Counted from the stretch's first letter, positions 10,871 to 22,309 are shown. The stretch: 64,000 nt of DNA from Sceloporus undulatus (GCF_019175285.1 NC_056528.1:43645090-43709089); one strand, 5' to 3'. Made by a program: numbers and translations. Notes: a model not told the origin generated them from the sequence alone.

Positions 10871-13527
10871 TGGTACTCTTTCCCCTTTTTTGCAGCTTGG
10901 CCAACTATCAGAATCTTTCTGGGGCCTGAGATTGCTTAGGCAGAAACAGCCCTCTTATATACTCTTTCTACCCATCTATCTCTTCAAGATCAATATGTTA
11001 TCATCATCTTGCAAGTGACTCTCATCACCCAAGCCACCCATCCATCACAATGACAAGACAGGCAAGTGCAGATTATGGGCCTGTCATCCCCATGCACCAT
11101 TATCCCTTTATGCTCCCATTCTATCGTTGCTTGAACAGGGAGTGCTTAACAAATGTTTGGACTGGATCACAGAGAGCACTTCACTGTTTGTTTTGGCCCA
11201 CAGATTCTGGAGGGGAAATGAAGTGTCATGACGTCAAGCCCTCATTGAAGGGCATAATGAGTTTGGTCGGGCTGAATGGAACTGACGGTCAAAAGATGGG
11301 AATCTTTTGGTGTATAAAATCCAAATTGGCATTTCCTTTTGAGAGGTTATTTCTCTGCAAAGATTGCCACCCACTTTTCCCATGAAAAGCCCCACCAACA
11401 ACTACTGAGCAGGAAACACCTCTGCTTTGGTGATAGATTTCACTTTATTTCCTGCTAAACCTTTGCTGAGGTCAAAGAGATAATAGAAGGCGAAAGGGTG
11501 TCAAATCATACTTATGGGTGCCCAAGACAAAAAGCTATGAGACATGCCTATCAGATAGTCCCAGATTCACTCTGCTAAAACAGGCCTAAGTGAGGTGACC
11601 ACCTCAGGATTAGGCAGAGTGAGAGGACCAGCTCAGGTGGCACATGCCAGGGGACAGCAGTGGCAACTCCCTGACTGTTACTTCTGAACACTACAGAGGA
11701 AAATCTTAACACACAGCTTGTTTGGACTCCAAAAATTATCTTGATGCTTCAAATGTATTCGGAGGACACTTTCTGTGGCATGCATGCACACACACACACC
11801 TGTAGGCACAAACTAATTACTGTAGGCACAAACTACCGATCCAGCTGTCTTCTGTGTTTGAGCCAACGAAAGGAGCCATGCCATGCAATATGTTGAAATT
11901 ATTTCAATCTGAGTGGGTAAGTATGAGAATGCTGGTTTGCTATGCTATCAATTTACGGTACAGAGCTTGAACATTTTTACTTTTTTGAACAACGCCCAGA
12001 ATCCCCCAGCCATCACAGCCATGCTCATTGGTAAAGCCTGAGAGCTGTAGTCCAAAAAGTAACTTTGAAACATAATTAATTTAAATAATTAAATTAAAGC
12101 ATGATCATTGTTTTGTTTAAAAAAATAAACAGAACTTGTAAACAATACATTGCGCTACCAACCCCATCAGCTTTTATATACTGAATGAGAAAACAATCTT
12201 ATTGCAGGGTTCAGCCCAGCTATTCCTTCATATTGCCCCCAATAAGATTTGAAAATGTATGACTGACTGCACTCTGCAGAGACATGCTGAAATGCTGACA
12301 GCCCACTTGCTTGTGGCCATCCTCTGTACTATATTCAATCCCACAAAGTTCACCTGCCAACATCCGCTTCAGAAAATGGGAAGTTATTTTCTGGGGATGC
12401 AACTCCCAAAATTCAGCAGCCAGCATCACCAGCGGAGTTCCAGGAGTTGTACCTAATAATACTAATAATAATTCTTTACATTTTATGATGCACTTCATGG
12501 TGATAGCATGCCAAAGCTGAGATACTATTATCTGGCACTTCTGGTTGCAGAATAGTGAGCAGTCAGTTCACCTGCATCTTTCCGAAGAAGTCACCTCATC
12601 CGCTTAGAAGTTCATTTGTCACCTTCACAGATGACAGATTCATTTCCCTTCTGCAGCATTCTCTTCCCCATCAGAGGGATGGAGGAGAGATGGATGAAAC
12701 TGAACACTCATCCATCTTGGCCTACAATGTCCATCATTGCTTTCAGAGGCTTACTTAACAACCTCTATTCCTGTTCTGTCTTTTCAATTTGCTCCTCTTT
12801 GCTAGATGTCAGGTGCTGTCAGATGAAAAATTCTTAGTGGCATCCGACTAATCTGTTTGCCACAAGGCAAAACAGGCCAGAGCCCGAAAAAGTTACTTTT
12901 TTGACTACAGCTCAGAATCTTTCGGCCACAAGATAGTATCCATGGTCATGCTGGCTGAGGGATTCTGGGAGTTAGAGTTCAAAAAAGCAATTTTTCTAGA
13001 AAGGGGATATCAAAGAAGCAGCCAAGAGCACAGGAAGAAGTCTGATAGAAGGTCCCTCTTGAGCCATGAAAGTCTTTCATAGCTTTACCTATCTCACAAG
13101 GTTTTAAAGAGGATACAAGTAGGCAGCAGGAGAGCCGTGTATACATCCTTGGGCTTACTGGACATCTGGACAGTACCAGGCTGAGAAAGGCTGATCTGAG
13201 CAACATTTCTTGCATCTGCTCTTTGAATTTTGCATAGAGTCCGCCTGGGTGAGAGACAGTATGTTTGCATGTTAGCCTTTAACCCTAGTTTAGGAACAGG
13301 TTATCTAAAGGATTTTTCCTAGTTGTATAATTTTGCCTGCATTTTTAGAGGTTATGCTCATGTGCCTAGCAATAAGATCACTTAGTCTGACAAACACAAA
13401 AGATACCGTCTATTGAGTAGTGGCTCAACAGCCATGAAACTCCCTCCCACTTAGTTTACACCCCTCTCCTTTGGTACAAATTATTTAAGCCAGAAAGACC
13501 CCTCTCTTCAAAGCTGGCTTTCCATAA

Positions 13528-13712
13528 GGGGTTATTCAGATGTCGGGTTTTTTTACTGTGATGATGTGAATCATCTCGCTCATGCATTCTGGATTTGTTA
13601 TTCACACTATGGAACCGCATTGATCCACATCTCTGCAAGTCCAGTTGCTCACATGTGCAATCATTCAAATAGAGATGGAATCGATGATGCAAATCTGAAT
13701 CTGAATAACCCC
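13528..13712. mobile_element. Small inverted-repeat DNA element, GGGGTTATTCAGAT ends
   Basis: Perfect 14-base terminal inverted repeats (GGGGTTATTCAGAT and ATCTGAATAACCCC) enclose 185 bases. It shares ends and internal blocks with 909-1261. Confidence 0.8.
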
Positions 13713-13850
13713 TATGTCTGCAAATGACTTGCTCAGAGCAATTTTATTTAGCACTGCGCCACTTTGTGATAGGTCTGTGCATCTACTGTACCAGCAGTAT
13801 TTCTTTTGACACAAATTTCACCGAAAAGCAGCCTTTTCAAAAGTGGCTAA

Positions 13851-14045
13851 GGACCCATACAGATACGCCAAAATAAAGCTGCTTCGGGTCACTTTGAGGT
13901 ATGCTGTTTAAATTATGCATGCGTCCTAAGAGTCCGGAAGCCGTGCCAAAGCCAGCTTCCGGACTTTTAGGATGCCTGCATCATTTAAACAGCATACCTC
14001 AAAGTGACCTGAAACAGCTTTATTTTGGCCTGTCTGTTTGGGGCC
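13851..14045. mobile_element. Palindromic MITE, Harbinger-like (TAA duplication)
   Basis: The arms are almost fully complementary: AGGTATGCTGTTTAAAT on the left against ATTTAAACAGCATACCT on the right, around a central hairpin (TCCGGAAG, CTTCCGGA). TAA flanks both ends (13848-13850 and 14046-14048). A 3-bp TWA duplication is typical of PIF/Harbinger. Sister copies are at 26213-26512, 47201-47439 and 63309-63525. Confidence 0.8.
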
Positions 14046-14087
14046 TAACTTTACCTTGAAATAAAGTAATTATTAATTACTTTGGAA

Positions 14088-14810
14088 CTATAATTCACAG
14101 GGAATGATGGGCTGCCGAAATTCATAGCCAGAGAAACTGATTCCATTTCTAATGCTTTCTTCCAGGTGGGAGCTGTCAGGAAGCTTTCTATCTTTGGACA
14201 AATCACTCTGTTCTTGATAGGCCTGGGACTCAGTGGCCTGTTGGATGGGGACCTCTTGGTAGGCACCACTGTCTTCCACTGTAACATAACTACTTGGAAT
14301 ATATGTGAAATTTTGTATATCCGGATCAGACTGGAGTTTCAAGGAATCAAGAGGAATATCAGTCCTGCATAAAGGTGGCCACCTCATCTGTCTGCTTTTG
14401 TTGTTGATTTGACATTTCATTTCCCAGGAAGCTGTCCACAATCCATTAAGAGGAGGTCCTGCTGTTACAGGAGATGGAGGTTCAGAAGATTTGAAGAGTT
14501 CCCAGGCAGTTCTGTAGTTCCATTGTGCTGGATATTCATCTCCCAGCAACTCTCCTGAGGAGAAGGATTCTGCAACAGCAGCTGACAACAGAGAACAGTC
14601 CTCATTTCCCATGCTGCCTTGATGGAAACCATGGGCACAGTAAACCCAGGCACTGCACCCACCTGTATCCATCTGGATCTGGCATCTTTCCTGCTCTGTC
14701 AGTACATTGTTGCTGGAGGGCAATACTACCAACATTGAGAGGGAAGTGACAGAACCGTTGTCCAGGTGAAGGCTAGATCTCAGTGTGGATCCATTCACTT
14801 TCAGAAACAT
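14088..14810 (-). CDS. Class II receptor last exon: intracellular tail
   Basis: 241 codons including the stop, entered in phase 0 after a good acceptor (TTTGCTCATTGTCTACAG). YPAQ starts at tail residue 93 (14534) and YQEQ at residue 198 (14219); both fit the STAT3-recruiting YxxQ pattern. Other tyrosines lie in NFTYIPSSYVTVEDSGAY and SGYEF. The tail starts MFLKVNGSTLRSSLHL. Confidence 0.85.
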   Translation of the reverse strand: MFLKVNGSTLRSSLHLDNGSVTSLSMLVVLPSSNNVLTEQERCQIQMDTGGCSAWVYCAHGFHQGSMGNEDCSLLSAAVAESFSSGELLGDEYPAQWNYRTAWELFKSSEPPSPVTAGPPLNGLWTASWEMKCQINNKSRQMRWPPLCRTDIPLDSLKLQSDPDIQNFTYIPSSYVTVEDSGAYQEVPIQQATESQAYQEQSDLSKDRKLPDSSHLEESIRNGISFSGYEFRQPIIPCEL

Positions 14811-17800
14811 CTGTAGACAATGAGCAAATCATGACTCCAATGTCAATCACCTCTCCCCGCCAAAACAAATCCCAAGACTTTTCATTGCAATTTTCTTCTG
14901 CTGTATGCATTTTCTCAGGAAGGACTGAAACTGGTTTAAATCTGTTGTGTGCACATGCTACTAGTGTCTTTGGAAGAAATCCATACAACCTCCCTGAAAT
15001 GTCGCCTAAACAAAGATAGGCCTGGGACTTTTTGTTGCCTGAAACAATGAGCAAGATGTCTTTCTTCCCCTTTACCATTCCATGTGCAGAAGCCAATTCT
15101 TCAGCACTAGGGATGAAAGCGCATTCTCTACAACAGTGGCTTTCATACATTGGTCTCACAAATACTTTGGACTTTAACTTTCAAGAAGGCCTATTCAACA
15201 CAGGCAATAGTCATGGCTTCTGGGGGTTGAAATTCAAAGAATTTGGAGGAAGAAAGGTTCAGAAATATTGCTCTGCAACACCTTAAAGAGGCAAGGTAGC
15301 CCAGGGCAGTAGGCAGCAAGTTAGCCTGGCACATATTTTCCAAAACATTGCTGCCATCTTCCAGCATGTGTCATCTGAGGAGATCGTCTGCTTTTGTCAC
15401 TGGTAGGGCTGGCCCTATACAACATGTATTACATACAGCTGTCAAACAGGATAAAATAATCCCAGGTATTCCAACAAATAAGGTGGAACAAAAACAGTCA
15501 CCATTTCACTCACCAATGATTTTGGGAAGTCCATTTCTGAAGAGCGTGGGTACAGGTAGTGCTTAAGGAAGATCCCTCCAACCACACCGAACAGGATGAA
15601 CCCGAACAGAATGATGGATGCTATAACAAAAGGGGTCTGGTAGTTATCTGAAAAAGTTTAAGAACAATGAATAGTAAATAGTTGTGTGTGTAGAGAAATC
15701 TTTCTGCAGTTAACTGCATTATATTCTGCTATTGGCAATTGCAGACTTTTGTCGTATGCTGTTGCTTCTTTATAAAGCAAGGTGTATTACTTTATCAGGG
15801 ATGGGAAATCTGTGGTCTTTCAAGTGTTGCTGGATTCCAGTTCCTGTCACCTTTAACCTGCACAGAGAAACCAAAGGTTCCAAATTTCTGCTGTGTATAT
15901 GTCTCTGTGTGTGCCTTCAAATCACCTGTAGACTTATGGCGATTCCATGAATTTCATTGGGTTTTCTTAAGCAAGGAATACTCAACAGGTAGTTTTGCTA
16001 GTTACTTCCTCTGAAATACAACTACACTGTCTGGCACTCTATTGGCAGTCTCCCATCCCAATACTAACCAGTACTGACCCCACTTCGCTTCCAAGTGGAG
16101 ATGTAGAGAGACCTATATTCATGGTTCCTGTATGCTACCTTGAGTTTGTTATAAGACAGGCAGCAATGGGATTAATTCTAAAAAACCAAATTCAGTATAA
16201 TAAAACCAAGCCACAGCACTTATCACCCCCATTTCACTTACCTGCTGATCTCCTGGGCATCTTGATACACTGCATAGCCTCCTTGCCTGGTTGGCTGATC
16301 ACTGTAGCTTTGATGCAGTAGTTTGCATTTGGTTTCATATTCTCAAATGTGTGGTTCATTCTGAGTTTGGCAGTTATCTTAAGGGGATAAAGGATTAGAA
16401 GCTAACATGGCCCCATGCATTTAGAAACAGCAAACAACAAGAAACCAACACCATAGAGAAAGCAGCGGTGCAAACAGTCACTAGGGACATCCTTAGATTG
16501 CATGTAAAATCCATGAGTAATATGGTAATATGTAATAGTGGGTGGAAAAAATCTGGGAGCTGTAGTCCAAAAAGGTAAGTTTTGTGAGTTTTGAAACAGA
16601 AAAAAAGACCAATCTTTCACCACATTCTTTCACCACAATCTTTCACCACATTCATACACACAAATACATCTACACCAAGAGCCCTCATGGCAGAGTGATT
16701 ACATGCCAGTCCGACAGCCACAACGTTGTGTGTTTGATCCTAGAGGGGGGCTCCAAGGTCCACTCAGCCTTCCATCCTTTCGTAGGTCAGTAAAATGAGT
16801 ACCCAGCTTGTTGGGGGCAATCGGCTTACACATTGTAAATCAATTAGGAGTGCTAGTTCACTGATAAGCGGTATAGAAAAATACTTGCTATTGCTATATT
16901 GCTATCTTTATGCACCCTTACTTTCTTGGTGTTGTCATCACCTTCTTCAATAAGGATGATGAGGACTTCCAGAACGGACATGATGACTCTCCTGTCGCTC
17001 TCTTTCAGTGGAGTTTGGGGCAAAGAGAATGTCACAGTTAGATTCTCATCTGCTACAACCAGAAACAGGTTAAGGGGACCAACAACACCTGTGACAAAGA
17101 AAGAGGTGAAGAGATACAGAAGTTTCTTGTCAATTATTCTGGTAATTTTATACCCAGTGGCTTGAAAAGCAACAAAAGAGTTTTTATCATCCTACTGTGT
17201 TCAACAGCTTGTTAGTGCAGAATGGCTTTGCTATTGTTGTTGCTTCTGACTTATGGCAACCCTAAGACAAATCTATCCTGGGGTTTTCTAGGCCGAATTT
17301 GTTCTAAGTGGGTTTGCCTTTGTCTTCCTCTGAAGCTGAAAAAGGTCACCCAGTGGCTTTACTTGGCTGAACAGGAATTCAAACCCTGGTATTTAGAGTC
17401 ATAATCCAACACTCAAACTACTACAACAGGCTGGTCTTTGTTACCAGCCAACTAATGGTTTTTAAGGTGTTTTTATATAATTTCTGTTTTTTGTGAGTGC
17501 ACAGATTTAGAACTTTTTCTGTAGCATCACTTTGCTAGTGAAACTCCATCTCTAGGATCCTGTCCTGCCCTGTCCTATCGTGTCCTGTCCTATCCTATCC
17601 TGCCCTGTCCTGTCCTTTCATGTCCTGTCCTGTTCTTGTTACGGTTCTGTTAGACAATCAAAATGGTATTATATTTTGTTTAGCCTTTGGTTTTTAAACA
17701 TGATTTTAAAATAGTTTTGAATTTCTTTTTAAAGAATGATTTAACACATTTTACTAAGCACCACTTTAGGATCCCTGGTGGACAGAAAATCCATTAACAA

Positions 17801-18596
17801 CTAAATTTCATACATAAAAGAATGTTGTTGTTAACTGCCCTCGAGTCAACCTCAACTCATGACAACCTTGTGGATAAGAAGACATCTCCTAGATTTCCTG
17901 TCTTCTACTGCTCTGCGTAAGTTTTGCAGACTTACGTTTTGCAGTGAGCTCAAGGCATCAAATACAGTGCATATTTCTCTTCCTTTCCATTTTGGTTGCA
18001 CAACATCATAGAGAGGTAGGTCAGGCTGAAGAAAGAATGATTGGATGATGCTACCTAGCAATATTTTAATGGTCCAGCAAGGAACAAAATTTGGCTAATC
18101 CAATTCTCAGCACTAATCACTGAATCTTCCTGGATGTCCAAAAAGCTCCATATCTACCTTCTCCGTACAAGGCATCATGTTATTACACCTTGCTTATTCT
18201 GGTGTCCACTTAAGGGTTTGCCTCTGTTCCTCTCTTAAATTGTCTGCAAAATAGGTTTACTTACTGTCTTTGTACAATTGCAGCTCTTTTGAACGCACCC
18301 ATTCAGACAGTCTGGATCCATCCTTCGCTCGCACTCTGGCTTGATAGAATTTGAATAAACTGTTGGTAAGTTTTGAGAGATGAAGTTGGCACCTCTGGGC
18401 CTGTTTCACATTGTTTCCTTTACATGATGCCTCTTTGACCCACTCAAGAAAAGATCTGTGATTTAGGAACAGAAGATATAACCCTGTGATGAAGGCTCCT
18501 ATTTGAGTGATTATTTAATTAGTTTTTAGGAGGACTGTAGTTAAGGTGGGACTAGTGGATGCATTTTGCCTTTCTTGGAGTACTAATTCATCCCCT

Positions 18597-18634
<38 letters not shown>

Positions 18635-19586
18635 TTCAGTTATGAGCTTACAGTGTTAAAGAGTTTGCTTGGAACCATGGAATTCTTCTGGTTTGCATGC
18701 ATGTATAAATAAATAAATGCAGCTAATATCTCCCTGCAGGCATAACTGCTCAAGATTACATCTACCAGACCCACTCAGCTCTGCCCACCTATCGTTCCCT
18801 GTAGTTCAGGGTATCATTAGTCCAACACTCAAACTACTACACCACACTGGCTCTCACAATGCAAGTATACAAACTATATAACAGCTGTCTTATGCAATAT
18901 CAGAGCTTCCAAGGCAAAGGATTTCACAAGTACCTGTTCTTTTCCCTGCCCTGGTGCCCTGGTGATGGCAGTGGTTAAATGCCTGCACTGCAGCCACTCA
19001 CTCACAAACCATAAGGTTGCGAGTTCAATACCAGCAAAAGGGCTCAAGCTCGACTCAGGCTTGCATCCTTCCGAGGAAGTCACTAAAATGAGTGCCCAGA
19101 TTGTTGGAGGCAATTAGTTTACACTTTGTAAACTGCTTAAGTGAGTGCTTAAGTGCACTGATAAGCTGTATAGAAATGTACTTGCTATTGCTATTCCTTG
19201 CAGTGAAAATACATTCATTAACACATGAAGCTACAATTTCCTGCCCTCTCATGATACACAAACTCTGAGGAACCTGTGATCTGTCAGTTGAACTCCACTG
19301 TTGGACTCCATTATCCATCACTTGTTGGACTCCGTTGCCCATAAGCCTCAACCAACATGGCCAGGGCTCATGATGAATAATGACAGCTGGAACTGAACAA
19401 CAGTTGGAGTCTATAGGTTCCTCATCTCCAGAAATAAAGCTTGGGTGGAAGCACCAACGTACCCGTTACTCCTTTCCACCTCATACTGAGTATTGTTGGT
19501 CGAGTCTGAAGCTGGGATCCACGTCAAGAAGGAGTAAAAGTTTTCAGAGATTAAAGTTACATTCTGTGGTGGGAGAAGGCATGTTC
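14088..19586 (-). CDS. Class II cytokine receptor, IFNLR1-like (lacks an assigned signal-peptide exon)
   Basis: This is a cell-surface receptor chain of the interferon/IL-10 receptor family that would signal through JAK-STAT. Six exons join in phase: 19463-19586, 18265-18455, 16922-17088, 16242-16377, 15514-15647 and 14088-14810. The phases 1-2-1-0-1-0 follow the family's layout. Domain 1 has LPPQNVTLISENFYSFLTW, EASC, RCQLHL, YQARVRA and LSEWV. Domain 2 has VVGPLNL, MKPNANYCIKATV and AMQC. A hydrophobic span (VIASIILFGFILFGVVGG) leads to KHYLYP and FPKSL, a box-1-like site comparable to LPKSL of IFNGR1 or MPRAL of IFNLR1. The 240-residue tail has YxxQ motifs YPAQ and YQEQ. By eye the ectodomain is closest to IFNLR1. 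The tail does not match any receptor I know, so I give no symbol. The frame is intact in every exon. The start exon is missing from my model. Confidence 0.88.
15514..15647 (-). CDS. Class II receptor exon: transmembrane and box 1
   Basis: 134 nt, phase 1 in and phase 0 out. It encodes DNYQTPF, the membrane span, the basic stop-transfer region around FLKHYLYPRSSEM and FPKSL at the donor TTG/GTGAGT. Confidence 0.9.
15905..16100 (-). mobile_element. 5S rRNA-derived SINE in receptor intron
   Basis: The reverse complement of about 16041-16098 reads like the second half of 5S rRNA (GAAGC, TACTGGTTAGTATTGGGATGGGAGACTG). It is followed by a SINE tail with a CTTATGG/GTGTGTGCCTTCAA end. It is too diverged and too short to be a 5S gene. 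Confidence 0.75.
16242..16377 (-). CDS. Class II receptor exon: second half of domain 2
   Basis: 136 nt, phase 0 in and phase 1 out. It encodes AKLRMNHTFENMKPNANYC and AMQCIKMPRRSA. The NYC...C pair is the conserved domain-2 disulfide, and NHT is a possible N-glycosylation site. Confidence 0.9.
16678..16906 (+). mobile_element. tRNA-derived SINE with ATTGCT tail
   Basis: The head looks tRNA-like (CATGGCAGAGTGATTACATG, then a B-box-like GTTTGATCC). The body has AAAATGAGTACCCAG, TTGTTGGGGGCAAT and GATAAGCGGTATAGAAA, and the tail is TTGCTATTGCTAT. Other copies lie at 18955-19195 and 45771-45905. It ends about 15 bases from the splice donor of the domain-2 exon. Confidence 0.85.
16922..17088 (-). 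CDS. Class II receptor exon: first half of domain 2
   Basis: 167 nt, phase 1 in and phase 0 out. It encodes VVGPLNLFLVVADENLTVTF through LIILIEEGDDNTKK. VGPL stands where family members have IGPP. A SINE ends only about 15 bases past this exon's donor. Confidence 0.88.
17230..17436 (-). mobile_element. tRNA-derived SINE (CAACAACAA tail family)
   Basis: On the - strand it has a tRNA-like head (CAGCCTGTTGTAGTAGTTTG), the AAACCACTGGGTGACC-type body and the end GTCAGAAGCAACAACAATA. It is the same family as 39444-39680. Confidence 0.8.
17557..17634. repeat. TCCTG-type pentamer tandem repeat
   Basis: About fifteen variable units of TCCTG, TCCTA, CCCTG and TTCTG in a row inside a receptor intron. 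Confidence 0.85.
17826..17975 (-). mobile_element. LINE fragment (RTE-type 3' end of reverse transcriptase ORF)
   Basis: On the - strand it reads like VSLQNLRRAVEDRKSRR and LLIHKVVMS, the worn LQDL...DR..WR-LIHRV end also seen at 28305-28400 and 28640-29230. Confidence 0.55.
18265..18455 (-). CDS. Class II receptor exon: second half of domain 1
   Basis: 191 nt, phase 2 in and phase 1 out. It encodes SFLEWVKEASC, QRCQLHLSKL, FKFYQARVRAKDGSRLSEWV and LQLYKD. The two Cys and the ARV-A-DGS--S-W pattern are hallmarks of class II domain 1. Confidence 0.92.
18601..18630. repeat. (AC)15 microsatellite
   Basis: Fifteen perfect AC units. Confidence 0.95.
18955..19195 (+). mobile_element. tRNA-derived SINE with ATTGCT tail
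   Basis: The head is GGTGATGGCAGTGGTTAAAT (A box) with GGTTGCGAGTTCAATACC (B box). The body has AAAATGAGTGCCCAG, and the tail is CTTGCTATTGCTATT. It is the best-preserved head of this family in the window. Confidence 0.88.
19463..19586 (-). CDS. Class II receptor exon 2: start of domain 1
   Basis: It encodes TCLLPPQNVTLISENFYSF and LTWIPASDSTNNTQYEVERS. The acceptor is set at TTTAAG (start 19586, phase 1), because the family's exon 1/2 junction is phase 1 and LPPQNV should be included. A second acceptor (CCACCACAG) would start the exon at AATGTAAC in phase 0 and drop those residues. Confidence 0.8.
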
Positions 19587-19829
19587 CTTAAATAATGAAG
19601 AAGAAAAGAAACCAGATTGAGAACAGGGGAACGAGTTTCTTTACCCACAGAGGCTCAGTTCTTCCCAATTATCTGGTTAGAAGTTGGTGGATAGAAAATA
19701 ATTACAGCTAGTGTTGCAAGGTTTTCAAAATAGCAGTAAGGAATGCTCAAAATTCATGACATGCAGGACGTAGCTATTAAAAAGTCTGCCTAAATAAAAA
19801 GTGTTCTGCCTAAATAAAAAATGAAAGTA

Positions 19830-20055
19830 CAGTTGGCCCTCCTTATCCATGGATTTTTTATCCACGGGTTCAAGCATCCACTGCTTGAAAATATATTTTT
19901 TAAAAGTACAAATTCCAAATAGAAAATCTTGATTTTCCCTTTTATATAAGGAACGTGATGTTACCGTGCTATTGTATTTAATGAGACTTGAGCATCCACG
20001 GATTTTGTTATTCATGGGGGGGAACCAAAGCCCAGCAGACAACAAGGACCCACTG
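19830..20055. mobile_element. Tigger/pogo-like MITE (TA duplication)
   Basis: The left end is CAGTTGGCCCTCCTTATCC and the right end is the complement of CAGTGGGTCCTTGTTGTC. TA flanks both sides (19828-19829, 20056-20057). The body has the typical ATCCACGG and AAGCATCCAC blocks. Relatives lie at 21066-21216 and 55890-56123. Confidence 0.8.
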
Positions 20056-20845
20056 TACAGTAGGCTCTCCATATTTGCCACTTTGACTTTTGTGGATTTG
20101 ATTATTCACAGATTTGCTTAATACATTCTTTTTCAGCATCTCTAGATCCTCCAATGTGACTCTGTGGTTAACATCCATCAGAGCTTGTGCTGGAGGACAT
20201 CAACTTCCAGCAGATGCTGACCTTAGAATTGCATGGGAGGATGTAGAAATTCCTAGAGAGGTGTTCTCTCAGGTTAAATAAATACTGGGTTTATTATGGT
20301 TTTCCCACTTTCATGGGGGTCTTGAGCCCCTAACCCCAGTGAATGTGGAGGCCCCGTTGGATTAATTTCAGTTAACCTGGGCATGTGTTTCACTGTAAAA
20401 TCAATATACAGTCCATGTTCATAATGATACGATGCACACGTTTCTGTCTGTATGAAAGACCCACACCATCAAAATATGGGATTTCTTGACATCTTGTTCT
20501 TATCTATTTAAAAGGAAAAACCTTTCTGGCCTTCAAATAAGGGACCTTCCTTATATTAAGTGCCACCTGGTGCAGCAAATCTCCCAGCTTTTGAAAGATC
20601 AGCTATTCAGACTTTGCTGGCTGGTCAGCATGAATATATTTATCAGTATGGTGTTCGTATTACTCATGACAAAAACTGAAAACATTGCCTTTAGTGCTGT
20701 AGTAGTACTAGGGCTTGGAGGGTTAAAGCATCAGGACTTTCTGATTAGCAAAAAGGGTGACATCTAAAGCTTACCTGCCTCTTCAGATTATAGTTGCATT
20801 CATCACCACTATGATCTTTGGAATAGCAGTATATAAATAAAACAA

Positions 20846-20846
<1 letters not shown>

Positions 20847-20876
<30 letters not shown>

Positions 20877-20902
20877 AATTTAATTAATTAATTAATTAAT
20901 TA
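20847..20902. repeat. (ATT)n / (AATT)n microsatellite
   Basis: A run of TTA units passes into AATT units. Confidence 0.9.
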
Positions 20903-21065
20903 TCACATTGCTGGGACAGTGGGGATCAGCAACAATATAATGTTGTGATCCATCTCTTAGCCAGAATTATTATGATGAACATAAAACAATTGAATAAATA
21001 ATGCAATTATTTTTAAACTGAAATAACAACAAGAACAACAACAACTACTACTATTACTACTACTA

Positions 21066-21216
21066 CAGTGGGCCTTTGTTATCCACTGGGGTTTGGTTCC
21101 AGGACCCACCCATGAATACCAAAATCCATGATGTTCAAGTCCCATGAAATACAATGGCATAGTCAAATGATGTCCCTTAGATAAAATGGTAATCCATGGA
21201 AACAGAGGGCTGACCG
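21066..21216. mobile_element. Tigger/pogo-like MITE, shortened copy
   Basis: It begins CAGTGGGCCTTTGTTATCC and ends AGAGGGCTGACCG, with TA on both sides. The GGGTTTGGTTCCAGGACCC block matches 55890-56123. Confidence 0.75.
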
Positions 21217-22104
21217 TATTACAGTACAGTATTATATTATCACCATCACTATTATTTACTATTTAATGGGTGCTACTCATGACCAGGAAGGTAAGAAAGA
21301 AAATGCCCCAAAGACGTAGCCAAGCTTTCCTTGCCAACTTGAAAAACCAGAGACTTGCCTTGCTGAATGGAAAGATCAACGAAGAGCGAAAGAACAATCC
21401 ATGCTGCAACAGCCATGGGTTTTCACAGCTTTCCTGGCATTTATCTTCAGGCCCCACATTGCAGTCGAAGAGTCAAAAGAAGGAAGAAACCAGCAAAGAA
21501 AATTCTCAAGGCAACCCCACCTTACAGCATTCATACTGTATTTCCAGGAAGCGGAGGGATTAGTGAGTGCATTCTTGTCCTGCCAAACTGAAGGTGGAGC
21601 AGTAAGAGCCTTTCTGTGGTTGCGCTCACTACCTGGGTGTGGAATGTTAGCTGGCAGCCAGTTCAGGATGACAGAACATCACTGTGAGCCAGGTGACTCC
21701 AGGTGAACAGAGGACATCATACCTGCCTCCTTTTAATCACAACACTCCGACTTAAGCCTCTGGACTGTTGAATAGCACACCTTTCTCAACAAGTGACAGA
21801 GAACTGATAGACTGTTGTATTGGAGCTGATAGTGTTGCGACGAAGTAATTATTTTTTTCCACTATGGCTGTATTGTCTTGGAGAACCCAGATGTTTGGAT
21901 AGTATTGCATATCCAGTTGGCCCTCCGCAGTTGCGGCTTTGACTTATGCAAATCTGACTATCCACGGATTTGATGGATATGTTCTCTCTAGGTCCCCCTT
22001 TCCAAGTGAAAAGACCTCAAAGGGAGGTTCTGGACTACTGTGCAAGAGAAAATAGTCATTCTTTTCCTCAACTACAACATTTTCTGTGCAGAAATGTGTA
22101 TATA

Positions 22105-22128
22105 TACACACACACACACACACACACA
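22105..22128. repeat. (CA)n microsatellite
   Basis: About twelve CA units preceded by TATATA. Confidence 0.9.
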
Positions 22129-22309
22129 TACATACATTTGGTTTGTCCTTGCATTGTTATTTGCTGTCCAGTCAACACTGACATACTGTGATCAAGATCA
22201 GGAGCCATGGCTTCCTTAATCAGTAATGTGGTCTCTCTTTTTTCCTACTGCCTTGCACTTTTTTCAGTATGATCATTTTTGCTAATGTGTCATATTGTCC
22301 TCATCAGGC

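Larger units (their letters stand above)
10871..14087. other. Intergenic, URP1-type gene to cytokine receptor
   Basis: The promoter of the URP1-type gene should lie near 10.9-11.5 kb. I see no clear TATA or CpG island. The rest holds small DNA elements (13528-13712 and 13851-14045) and unassigned DNA. Confidence 0.5.

Noticed and set aside
14773-15159. 128-codon open frame on the - strand just upstream of the receptor tail, containing FLPKTL
   Set aside because: It overlaps the last exon in another frame and ends before the tail. Exon 6 (phase 0) joins cleanly to 14810 at a good acceptor, so this stretch is intron plus a shadow frame.
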